A DNA stretch of 64,000 nt from Lumnitzera littorea. Taxonomy: Eukaryota > Streptophyta > Magnoliopsida > Myrtales > Combretaceae. The notes beneath the pieces were generated by a model, which was given only the letters and a program-made list of their open reading frames with translations, was not told the origin of the DNA and did not search any database. Made by a program: the position numbers and the translations under genes. Of this stretch, positions 10,376-21,001 are shown in pieces (the stretch's first letter is position 1; every line of letters starts with the position of its first letter). The stretch lies in the NCBI GenBank assembly GCA_024138015.1, contig JAMXBB010000008.1, positions 44,204,912 to 44,268,911 of the forward strand, read 5' to 3'.

Positions 10376-13300
10376 TATAAGCCCTATCGGTTGAAAAGTC
10401 CGATCGGTTGAAAAGTCCGATCAAACCTAAATTATAAGATAAAGCTAGAAATATTAGTAAAAATGATCCCGTAAGTTTGAATTTAAGAACATAAGCAATA
10501 AAATAAAAGACTATAAAAATTCCAAATTTTAAATATATAACTCGTTATTTTTCGAAAATGCATAAAATGCATTCCGATAATTAACGAATCGCTAGAGATA
10601 AATTATATGTATACTAAAAATAATAAAATGACCTAAATAATATTTAAGAATATTTATTTATACTATATATGAATTTACATGTAAGTATAAATACGCATAA
10701 TTACTTAAAATACACAAAATGTACTAAAATAATACTAAATACTTAAAGAAAATTCATAATTATTAAGAAAAAATCAAGAAAAATCAAGAAAAATAAGGAC
10801 GGATCCAGAATTGGGTCGTGGCAGCTGGAGAAAATAAGAAAAAATTCGGCCAATTAAATTAAGACAACATAAAAGCCAAAAATTAAGAGATAAGGCAATT
10901 ATCTTGTCCAATTTAATGCACAATAATTATCCTAAAGCTCTATAAATAACAAGAAAAATCCAGGAACTCATTTGGACAATTAGAAATCAGAGAAAATTAG
11001 GGAGAGGTGAAAATTGAGAGAAAAATTCGAGTTAGAAAAAAAATAAGAAAAACTGTGCAATTAGAGCCTTTAAAGGGATCCCCCACCAGACGAGCAGCTG
11101 GAAGTGGATGGCCACCACCACCACACGATGGTGGCAGCGCCTAAGCCTGCGAACAAGGCTACGGCGACCGGCGGTGGCCGGAGCCACTCAAATCGGTGAA
11201 TCCGATTTTCAACCCGATTCTTATGTAATTTTGCAAAAATAGTAAATATTATTATAAAATTATGAATTTTATTATTCTAAAATATTTTTGTATTTAATTT
11301 TTAGAAAAAATATTATTTTAATGAAAATATATCTCATGACATAGGGTTCTTAAGAAATCATGCAAAACCGAGCATGTTTCGGTTTAGGAATAAATGACCT
11401 TAAGAGTGTAGTTTCGAACCCAAAATTTTTGTGTAGACCACTTAGATGATATAGAATAGTGCTATGAAGCTCGTTTTCAAAAATTAATTTTTGAAATTTT
11501 TAGATAATTTTTAGGCCTTAAAATAAGGCATAAAATGGGTAATTTAGGGTTAATAAAGTAATTAGATGGTTAATTACTGATTTAGTGAATAAGTACATGT
11601 TTTAGGATGTTGAAATCTGATGGAGTATGATACTTGTAGCATTTAGGGTGTTAGATGTAATTATTAGGTTAATTATGTAGTAAATGATTAATTGGGAAAA
11701 ATAGTAAATTTTAAGTTAATTTTGTAAATTAGGGTAATTAGGAGTAAAATCTGATGAATTTAAATATTTTGAAATGATTTTAAATATTTTGAAATGATAA
11801 TTAATGTTGGGAGATAGTAATTAGAGTGATAGAAATATTAGAAGTATATTATATACATAAAAGGTAATAATACATAATATGTAATTATTAGAAATATAAT
11901 AAATAGAAAATATTATAATAAAAATTGATATTTTGATAATAATAAAAATGTACAATAAATCTAATAGGAAACTTGAATTTATGTAATTATATGAAAAATG
12001 TAAAAATTTCTCACATTAGGAGTAAATTCAGTACACTAATACGGATTTAAGTGTACCGGGTAAAATAAATACTGACTAGGGGTAAAGATGATATTTAGGA
12101 GATGGAGAAGTAATGTGATTAATTTCACATTATGGGTTGAAATGAATTTCTAGGGTTAGAGTATAAAACACTACTTAAAAATCAAACTAGAACCTAATTT
12201 AGAAATCGATGCGGAAACCGAACCCAAACCTAGAATAATTGTAAAAGCCTTAAGACCTAGATAATTAGACATATTAAACCCTAAACAAAACATAACAATA
12301 AGTGTTATAGGATAAAATGAACCTATAATAGTTATATGAAAAACTGAAACCACATTTGTGTTATAGGGATGATCGGCGATGACCTGAGCAAATCGGACCT
12401 CGAGTGAGTGAGCGAGGAGTCGAGGTAAGTTGGGATTAATACAATACTGTATTTTAGAGGCTTAAGATTATGCTTAGTTGTGCTTGTTAGATAATTGGAT
12501 GTGTGCATGTGCTTGATTATGGGTGATGCTATGATTCTGTTTGTTGTTCTGTCATGTATTGTATGATTTGTATGAAATAATTAATCACCCTAAACTGGAC
12601 TTAATCAAATATACGACCAGTAATCATAATCGGACATGCATGGCAACCCGTTAGGGGAACTTAGGACTCTCCGGCCAAATACCGACCCCTTCGAAAGGGA
12701 TAGCGCAGGATTGCAAAATGGTCCCTTCTTCATCCTTAGCCGAACTAAGTGACAGGAGAGGAGGTTGTGACGAGGGTCAAGTCAGTGGTTCGAAGGTAGT
12801 CGCAGGAGGAGCGAGGTCTCCATTACACAAGCCTGGGTTAGGTCGTGAGCTGTTGCATTAATGGCAACTCCTCAACTCGGATTAGAGCGGGCGCAATTTC
12901 TCTAATCTCACAATGGGCCGAACAACGTCGTGCGATGGCATTTGCTTGCACATGCATTGCACTTAATAAGTTGATTGAAAACCTTGTTGTGTTTGGTATA
13001 GTTTTAAGTCCTCCATCCTAACTTATTGAGCTGTGGTTGCTCACATCCCTATAGACGTCATGCAGGTGCTGGCTAAAAAGCGACATATAACTACTCCGAA
13101 GCTAGCAACTGTTGGATCCTGGGGAGTGGGGAAAAACATTTGAAGAACAAACATATATTTTTAAGGTCTAAGCTTTTATCTTAGAATTATTTTTCATTTC
13201 TAAATAATGTAATAACTCGGAAATATATTACAGAGAAATATTGTAAACTTTAATTGTAATAATTGAATTATAGTAAATAAATATATTTCCTCACTTTCTT

Positions 13301-13463
13301 AGATAAACGATTTATTTAAATTACAAACTATTTACTTCAAAGCGGGTTAGTCGTGAACGCTTTATGTAGATCAGGTCTAAGATAGCAGTTGTAAGGCCAA
13401 CTTCTATCTTAGGATGGTTTACACGACGGGGCTGTTACGACTCTGCCGCTTCGGGGCGTAACA
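10376..13463 (+). mobile_element. Complete Tekay/Del-like solo LTR (3,088 bp) inside the tandem array
   Basis: The only complete copy of this LTR family here. It starts TATAAGCCC (degraded TG) and ends GGGGCGTAACA. It is flanked by gtagc (10371-10375) and ttagc (13464-13468), a 4/5-matching target-site duplication. The surrounding array continues in phase on both sides and no internal region is present, so it is a solo LTR. Features in order: TATA box tataaataac (10941); a GC-rich, CCACCA-rich patch (11080-11200) unlike its AT-rich surroundings; a 58-nt segment flanked by ttatag| and |gtaagt (12367-12424); a GC-richer conserved 3' third (12590-13100); acceptor-like tgcag|gt (13065). Long LTRs of this kind are typical of Tekay/Del chromoviruses; the family name is my inference from end sequences and length. 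Confidence 0.8.
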
Positions 13464-14039
13464 TTAGCAACCCTAGAATTTAATTGATCTAGAACCTAGT
13501 AATGCTCTTTTGATTTAAGTATCCTAAGTAGAAGTGTCTCTCAAAGACTAGCAACCCTAAAATTTGATTGATTTGGAACTTGGTAATGCTCTTTTGAGCT
13601 GATTATCCTAGGTGGGTGCATCTCTCGGAGACTAGCAACCCTAAAATTTGATCGATCTAGAACCTAGTATTGCTCCTTTGAGCTGACTATCCTAAGTGGG
13701 CAGGTCTCTTAAGGACTAGCAACCCTAAAATTTGATCGATCTAGAACCTAGTAATGCTCTTTTGAGATGATTATCCTAGGTGAGTGCGTCTCTTAGGGAC
13801 TAGCAACCCTAAAATTTGATCGATCTAGAACCTAGTAGTGCTTCTTTGAGCTGACTATCCTAGGCTGGCGTATCTCTTAAAGACTAGCAACCCTAAAATT
13901 TGATTGATTTGAAACTTAGTGGTGCTTCTTTTAGCTGACTATCCTAGGCGGGCACATTTCTCGAGAACTAATAACCCTAAAATTTGATCGATCTAGAACC
14001 TAGTAATGCTCCTCACTAGGCTCACTAACCTAAGTAGGA
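13464..14039 (-). repeat. Tandem subrepeat array, exact 84-bp units (right part)
   Basis: Unit starts (actagcaaccc) fall at about 13463, 13547, 13631, 13715, 13799, 13883 and 13967, exactly 84 bp apart. This continues the array cut by the solo LTR, but units left of the insertion are about 87 bp. The 3-base difference lies mainly in the 'ctggaaaaac' versus 'ctagaacc' segment. Confidence 0.9.
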
Positions 14040-14329
14040 TGGGCGAAGTGCTCTTAGAGCTAGCTAAGACTCTTAATTGAAAACAGATGAAGAGAAGCGC
14101 TCCTTAGGCTTACCTAAGAGGATTTGATGAGAGAAGTGCCCCATAGGCTCGCTAAGAGACCACCGATGTGGAGACGCACCCCGTGGGCTTACTTGAGTAG
14201 ATTTGATGAGAGAAGTACCCTATGGGCTCGCTAAGAAAAAAGTAAAGGAGAAGCACCCCGTGGGCTCATTTTAAGAATTAGTGAAAGAAAGTGTCCAATA
14301 GGCTCGCTAAAGACCCTATATGGAGTTGA
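14040..14329 (-). repeat. Third subrepeat type, irregular
   Basis: Repeated 'gagagaagtgccc', 'tagggctcgctaagag' and 'gcaccccgtgggctt' motifs. They share the 'gctcgctaag' core with the neighbouring arrays but have no fixed period. It bridges the 84-bp and 91-bp arrays and looks like a diverged intermediate of the same amplification. Confidence 0.6.
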
Positions 14330-15530
14330 AGACGAAGGGGTTGAAAGATGGCTAGCAGCCTAGAAAGATAAGACGACGCCCTAAAGGCTAATGAGATCCT
14401 TAAAATGAAAGACAAGATAACGCTCTAAAGGTTGGCTAAATCCCTAAGAAGAAATAAAGAAGAGTTAGTGCTCTAAGAGCTTGCTAATACCTTAGAAAGA
14501 CGGGACAACACCCTAAAGGCTTACTAGAACCCTAAAAAGAATAAGAGAGGTTAGTGATCTTACTTGAACCCTAAGAGAAAGATAGGACAGCGCCCTAAAG
14601 GCTAGCTGGAACCCTAAGAGAAAGATGAGACAACACCTTAGAGGCTAGCTGGAACCCTGAAAAGAATAAAACAGGGATTAATACTATAAGAGCTGGCTTG
14701 AATCCTAAGAGAAAGACTGGACAGTGCCCTAAAGGCTGGCTAGAACATTGAAAAGAATAAAAGAGGGATTAACGTTCTAAGAGTTGGCTTGAACCTTAAG
14801 AAGAAGACGAGATAGTGCCCTCAAGGCTGGCTGGAACCCTGAAAAGAATAAAAGAGGGATCAGGGCTCTAAGAGCTAGCTTAAACCCTAAGAGGAAGATG
14901 GCACAGGGCCTTAAAGGCTAGCTAAAACCTTAAAAAAAATAAAAGAGGGATCAACACTCTAAGAGCTGGCTTGAACCTTAAGAGGATGATGGGACATCAC
15001 CTTAAAGGCTGGCTAAAACCCTAAAAAGAATAAAAGAAGGATCAACTTTCTAAGAGTTGGCTTGAACCCTAAGAAGAAGATGGGACAGCGCCCTAAAGGC
15101 TGGCTGGAACCCTAAAAAGAATAAAAGAAGGATCAATGCTCTAAGAGCTGGCTTGAACCCTAAGAGGAAGACAAGACAACGCCCTAAAGGCTGGCTAAAA
15201 CCCTGAAAAGAATAAAAGAAGGTTCAGCGCTCTAAGAGCTAGCTTGAACCCTAAGAGAAAGGTGGGACAATGCTCTAAAGGCTAGCTAGAACCCTAAAAA
15301 GAATAAAACAGGGATCAACACTCTAAGAATTGGCTTGAACCCTAAGAGAATGACAGGACAGTGCCCTAAAGGCTGGCTGGAACCTTAAAAAGAATAAAAA
15401 AAGGATCGGCACTCTAAGAGCTAGCTTACACCCTAGAAAGAAGGGACAACGCCCTAAAGGCTAATTTGAGCCCTAAAAAGAAAAAGAAAAGGGGACAACA
15501 CTTTAAGAGCTGGCTTGTTCCCTAAGAGAA
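14330..15530 (-). repeat. Tandem subrepeat array, exact 91-bp units
   Basis: The landmark 'agctggcttg' and its variants fall at 14691, 14782, 14873, 14964, 15055, 15146, 15237, 15328 and 15419, exactly 91 bp apart nine times in a row. Each unit holds 'ctctaagagctggcttgaa', 'ccctaagaggaagac', 'gcgccctaaaggctggctg' and 'aagaataaaagagggatca'. More diverged units extend left to about 14330. The unit is not a multiple of 3 and both strands are full of stops, so it is not a protein repeat. Confidence 0.9.
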
Positions 15531-18049
15531 AAAAGATGAATGAATGAACTAAAATAAGGAAAGCAACTAGTTTCAAAAGACTCTTTGACTTAGAGAAGTA
15601 TTTATAAAGAGACTTGTTGAAAACCCATTTATGAACAGGAAAAGAGTAGGGATGGGCCCCTTGATTTGAAAAAAAAAAAAAGTTTAAAGGATGTTTAAAA
15701 ACCACAATTGAAGAATGACGACCTGGGAAAGGAACCAAATGAGATGGATTAAAAGCTTGGCTATTTGAGCCAACATGGATTTGGACCAAAATTTTATGAC
15801 AAGCCTTTACCTTCTCTCTCTTCTTTTTTTCTTTCTTCTTTTTTTTTTTTTCTTTGTTTTTGAAAGTTTTGCCAACAAGTATAAATTCTTATTAAGGAAC
15901 AATCTTATAACTACCCCTATCCTTTCTTAATGCCCCTAACCCTAAGGCTTCTCTTAGGGCTTTTGTGATTTCAAGACATTCCTTTCTTAAGGAGAAGGTA
16001 ATTCAGAATTAGTTTAGTCAAAGAGGTCTTCTTTACTAGTTCTCAATCTAGATTCTACTCTTGACTACAATTCCAAAAATTATAGTCTATTTTGTAAGTG
16101 ATACTCCTTAATCAATCTGTTAGGTCTTTTTTTTGTTTAACCTTATGAATTTAGGCTTTTGGTTCAAGAGTTTCAAAAAGGATTAACAAAAAGACTTATT
16201 TTGAAAAAATTGCTTTTATTAATCTCGGGTGTACAAATCAAGAACCTTAGGGTAAAATTAGGAGTACGCTTGTCCTAGTTTCAAAAACAAATTTTATTAA
16301 AGATAAATTATCTTTCAAGATTGGAAGAGCTTTTACATGTGTAAAGGAGATTTTGTGGGTGGAGAGGCCTTATGTGATTCAGTATAGGTAAGAGAGGCTT
16401 TAAAGTGTCAGTGTGAATATGGAAATTTGGGTTTTCGAGATTAGGAGTATGATTTAAGGCCTTGTGTTTTTTGAGGCTATTTAGGTATTGACTCTTGGCC
16501 CTTTGATTTGGTTTAGTTGCCCCTATTAGGATGTGAAACATTTCTTAAGGCTTTTTGTCCTACACTTTCGAGCCTAATTCTTTGGCCTCTTTTCTTCTCT
16601 TTTTTTTTCCTTTTTTTAATTGCTTCGCCCCACTATCTCTTACTATTCTCTCTTCTCTTTTAGGCCCAATAGTGATTGTTTCCATTGCTGATTTTTTTTT
16701 TTAAATGATTCAAGGCCCTAATTCTATGAATTTCAAGTGTATAGGCTTGAGGTGGTTGAAAAAGGAAATTGGCTCTTCTTCATTTCAAAGAAAAATAATT
16801 TATCAAAAATAAAAGCTATTCTTGAATTAATGTTACTTAAACAAGCATAAACCAATTTTACCCTTATCATCTAATCAATGACCCTAACCTTCGAATTGCC
16901 CCATTACGGGGTAGTTCTTGATAGGGTTTAAATTTATAAATTCTTCAAATAGGTCCAATGGGGTGAACAACAAATGATTGTGTTTGGGATTTAGAAGTGA
17001 ATGCCTAACTTCACTTTAATCTAAGTATCATATTCAAAGTGAACCTCCTTTAAGAAATGAGTTCAAAGTATTCTCACCATTATGTCGCTCAACTTTCAAA
17101 ATATTTCAAGTTGGTATATAGGATATAGTTTGCCTCTCATCATCCTAAACTTTCAAAAAGTGAGTTACCGGTTTCTTGAGGAGGAGTCCATTTTTTAGTT
17201 ACCTAGGATCAAGTTTTGCCCCCCAATTTCTCAAATCATGCCCCAGTATTTGACTTTGTGTTTTGGTTCGATTCATGATTAAGCATGGCTTTCTAAACAG
17301 ATTAGGGGTTTTGGCTTGGTTAACTTTTATAGGTTGAGGATTATGCTTAAGTCGGCTACCTTAATGGGCCGTGGTTCATGTTCGGATTGACTGGCTAGCC
17401 TAATGGCTTATGTTTAGGTAAGCTAGTGTTTAGGTTGAATGCTTAGCCAAGTAGCCTATGTTTAGGTAGTTTACCTGAATGGGCCTAAGGTTAGTGTTAG
17501 CTAAGTAGCTTATGTTTAGATTAGATGGTAACGAAAGGCTAAGTCTGGTGTGGGTTAAGAGCAAAATGTTTGGGCTAGCTACTTGAGTGGGCCAAAGGGC
17601 TTGTGTTTGTTTAGTGGGCCAAGGGGCTCGTATTTGGGGTTGAATGGGCCAAAGGGCTCATGTTTGGCTTCCTTAGTAGGTTGAGGGACCTCATGTGGTT
17701 TGAAAACTAAGTATTCGAGTTAGCTACTTAAGTAGGCCAGAGGCCTGAGCTTATGTTAGTTTCTTAGGCCCATAAGAATTTATAGTCGTTGGCAACTTTT
17801 ATTTTCATTTTTTTGTTGTTTTTTTTTTCTTTTTTTTTTCGAGAGAAAGGTAAAGTTTATTTTCAAAAAATAATTTACAAATAAGAATGGTGGTTTTTTT
17901 TTTTAGTTTCTATTTACAAGTCTATGGATTTTATTTACATTTTTCTAAATGAGATAGAATAGTGGTTAAATGGAAGACTATTTACAAAGACAAGAATGTT
18001 AAAGAATGACAAATGATGAACTAAAGAAAGCTTTATTATTTTGAAAAAG
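15531..18049 (-). mobile_element. Non-coding internal region of the Tat-lineage element
   Basis: About 2.5 kb with poly-pyrimidine runs (15815-15855, 16590-16620, 17805-17845). A degenerate repeat zone at 17260-17780 is built on 'gggccaaagggctcatgttt' and 'gcttatgtttaggtt'. No protease, RT, RNase H or integrase motif was recognised on either strand, so this copy could not move by itself. Frames at 15454-15789 and 16308-16541 show no recognisable domain and I do not call them genes. Confidence 0.6.
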
Positions 18050-18357
18050 GAATATCAAAATACAAAAGCAAAGGTAGAGAACCTAGCATTTATTCTGGAA
18101 CTTTATTCTAGGCTCTTTAGATTTGAACTGGAAAGACCCTATATTAAGTCCCATATACAAGCCTTAAGGCCATCTATCATCTCATAAGTATCCTTAATGA
18201 CCTATGCCAAAAGGGATCTTAAGGCCTGATTGTCAGCTTCAGAACACTTGAGCTTTTCTTTCAGATAGGTAATTTCATCTCTCAACACCTACTTGTGAAA
18301 CCTAAAGGCATCCAATAGCCTATTACTCGGTTAATCATTCGCTTGGTTGTCTGCCAT
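18050..18357 (-). pseudogene. Degenerate short ORF with coiled-coil-like content, sense strand of the Tat element
   Basis: From the ATG at 18357-18355 the minus strand reads MADNQAND, then, after stops, VLRDEITYLKEKLKCSEADN, then QALRSLLA and VIKDTYEMIDGLKA. The frame is kept for about 100 codons but contains at least three in-frame stops (after MADNQAND, before VLRDE, after RSLLA). The stops after LLA and before VLRDE are TAG, fitting decayed CAG or TGG. Spacing of Leu, charge alternation and the Asn suggest a coiled coil. It is the first frame downstream of the PBS, where an extra leader ORF or gag would be. I do not recognise the family. Confidence 0.4.
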
Positions 18358-19009
18358 CTTATGTCTACACATTTTATGGACAAGGATCAGTCATTAATGC
18401 AATGATAGAAAAATAAAAACGTTTGAATATGCAGATGCTAAGGTCATTTGGATTAATATATTACTCCTTAAGTTTAACCCTACTGTAAATTTCAAAACTT
18501 GTTTGCAAAAACTCTTGAATGATCAATAGGGTTACAATCCTTTAAGTGTAGTGTATTAACTCAGGTTTAGAAGGAAGAATATGCAATTAAGGTGAGTTCT
18601 AAAAGGTCCTTAAACTCTATGACCTTACTTATTTTTAGAAAACACTTTCATTAGTCACATGAGCTTAAGTGGGGTGGCCTAATTGGCCCCGAACGATGGT
18701 CGCCACAAACGGTGGTCGCCCCACTACACTCGAAACTTACACAATTGACCCCCTCTTAGGGTCTTATGATGGCCTGGGTATAATCGCATTTACCCTGCAT
18801 CTTAGATGCAACAAATGAATCCCTATGCCTCGATGTATGCTATTTACAAAAATAAATACGCTAATTAAAACAAATATATACACAAAGCCAGCAATTAAAT
18901 AAACAAATCAATATACAAATAAATAAATAAACGAAAAAAATAAACAAAACGGGTAATTTGAAAAGCAATTTTAATTTCGAAATGTTTTTAAGTGGTTAGC
19001 CCTATTAAT
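18358..19009 (-). mobile_element. Leader of the Tat-lineage element
   Basis: Untranslated stretch between the PBS and the first ORF on the minus strand. It includes a short GC-richer segment (18680-18830) with a local near-repeat, cgatggtcgcca and cggtggtcgccc, and an A-rich tract (18850-18960). No other signals seen. Confidence 0.4.
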
Positions 19010-19029
19010 GGTCTCTAGTGGAGTCACCA
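19010..19029 (-). other. Primer binding site of the Tat-lineage element
   Basis: The minus strand reads tggtgactccactagagacc, matching the tggcgactccactggggac form used by Tat/Ogre-type elements (tRNA-Arg class) apart from C-to-T and G-to-A changes. It directly follows the end of the LTR at about 19031. Confidence 0.7.
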
Positions 19030-19030
19030 A

Positions 19031-21001
19031 GCAATCAGCCTAATTTTTCACCCTTCTAGTTTTTTTACAAAATTAGGTCTTTTTTAAATCAATTAGTATT
19101 AAACCCTACTCGCTTAATACTAATCCTTAACTAGGGTTTAAAGAAAACCATTTTTTCAATTTAAAAAGGAATTGGAGTCACCACCCAACCAAAGTTAGAA
19201 AAAATGATTAAGTTATAACCAATTGGGTGAATTGGCTATAACTTAGCTACCAATCTATCAATTAAAATAAAAACAATTTGTAAAACAGCTTTTTTGAAAC
19301 CCAAAGATTTAAGTTCATGGGGCTAATTTATTAAACCCTAAACGGGTACCGCTTTTTAACTTTCTAAATTTAACTTCTCTTTTTAAATATACCTTTTTTA
19401 ATTTGTAAAAACAGCTAATCATGACACACACAACTAAATTGATTAATTTACATAAATATCTAAAAATAGAAAAAATAAAACTTCTACATTTTAAGTCGCC
19501 TTGTACTTGCATGCGGGTGCCTACGTACTCGTTATTCAAGATCAGACTTCCATAATTCGTTTACCAAAACCATAGCGAGTTGATTTAGTTTTAACTTTGA
19601 AAAAATTGCTGGGTTTACGCGTTTTAATTGTTTTGAGTTCATTTGAGAAAATTTCCTAAAGGTCTTAAATTGATTTATTTTTGGAAAATATAAAATGCAC
19701 TAGTTTGGAAAATGGTTGATTTATTTTTTTATTTTATTTTTGGAAAATTAATTCTCTAAGTGATAAAATAATATTATTATTATTTTTATCTATTTATTAT
19801 TCCACTACCTTTTATTTTTTGTTAGTTTTTTGGTTTTTCGGCTAAAACGTGAAAATAAATAAATAAAACTAAACTAAGTATTACTTCCTTTTTTTTTTCC
19901 TTTTTTTCTTTTCTCTTTTTTCTTTTGGTTTCCTTCTTCTTCTTCTTCTTCTTTTTTTCTCTTTCTTTACATTTACATTTACAAAAATAAAACAAATAAT
20001 TAAATAAATAAACAAAAAAACAAAACAACAAAAAAAAAAAGAACTTCGGATAGACGCAACTGGATTCGCGAGTTGGACCTAGGTCAGTTGGCTCACTTCG
20101 ACTTGGACTGATTCGGTCGGCTCACTTCAGCTTGTATCGGCTCGAGAAATTCGATGGTGCTGGTTTTTGTCAAAAAACACCGTAAGGAATGCTATCCTAG
20201 AAAGAGAGGAACCATGCTAAAGAGAGGAAACTTCAATTTTTGTTTTTCTGAAGTGTTTTGAAGTTTTTGTTGTGTTTTGAAAATGAAGAATAGACCCCTA
20301 TTTATAGGTGTCATAGTCAAGTTAAGGATAGAAAAAATTAATTACAATATGATTTTCTTCCAATTTTGGATCGGATGAACCTAGATAATATGTGGTGCCA
20401 AATACATAGCTGTGCATATATAAATGTGTCGGAGTGTGTCTACCACACTTAGAAGTGAGTTGGTAAATAACGTGGCTCATGACGTGGCGATGACATGACA
20501 ATAAAGTGAGAAAAGAAAATAAAAGATATATTTTGCACCTTTTATAGATTGAACCTAGGATCTCCAAGTCACATACAATATCAAGTCCAAGTACTTATCC
20601 AATTGAGCTATTGGTTTTTCCTTATTCATATGTGTAATTACTAATTGTACATATGGACCAAGTCAATCTGAGTTAGATTCAAATCTAATCTTAGACTTAA
20701 TAGCCTTTTATTCAAAACTATTAATATTAAAATTAAATTCTATTTGAAAAACCTAAAAATTTATTATTTTCTAAATTCCCTATTTTTTTCTATTTTCTTT
20801 TATTTTCTAAATTTCTTATTTTTTATGCTTTCTTCTTATTTTTGAATTTTTCCTAAAATTCTTGTTTTTTCTCAATTTCTTTATTTTTTAAGTTTTCTTT
20901 AGTTTCCTATTTTTTGTTTTTTTATGAATTTAGGACCTATTAGAGAAATAAAATTAAAAAAAATAAAATAAAATAAAGAGGGCAAAAATTAGGTGTCTAC
21001 T
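19031..21001 (-). mobile_element. 5' LTR of the minus-strand Tat-lineage element
   Basis: About 1.97 kb. On the minus strand it starts (A)GTAGACACCTAATTTTTGC at 21001. It has a TATA box (cctataaataggg) near 20300 and runs through pyrimidine- and A-rich tracts (19890-20040). It ends beside the PBS, preceded by a second 'ggtgactcc' motif near 19175 as seen in Tat/Ogre LTR ends. Its 20080-21001 part matches the 8567-9477 LTR. Compared with that copy it carries about 60 extra bases near 20570-20630. Frames at 19315-19539, 19822-20031 and 20322-20567 lie inside the LTR. Confidence 0.7.
20540..20615 (-). other. tRNA-like segment (A box and B box) in the Tat LTR
   Basis: The minus strand has tagctcaattggataag (20610-20594), a good pol III A box. 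About 40 bases later comes ctaggttcaatc (20558-20547), a good B box. The order and spacing are those of a tRNA gene or tRNA-derived SINE head. Arm pairing is imperfect, so a working tRNA is unlikely. The partner LTR (8567-9477) keeps the B-box end but lacks the A-box half. Confidence 0.45.

Noticed and set aside
9600..15530. CRISPR-like or coding repeat interpretation of the arrays
   Set aside because: Units are contiguous 84-91 bp tandem repeats without unique spacers, in a plant LTR element, with stops in all frames.
15454..15789. 111-codon minus-strand frame
   Set aside because: Starts in the Tat internal region and runs into the 91-bp tandem array; no domain and no homologue recognised.
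20547..20610. Functional tRNA gene
   Set aside because: A and B boxes are good but acceptor and T-arm pairing is poor, so it is reported only as tRNA-like.
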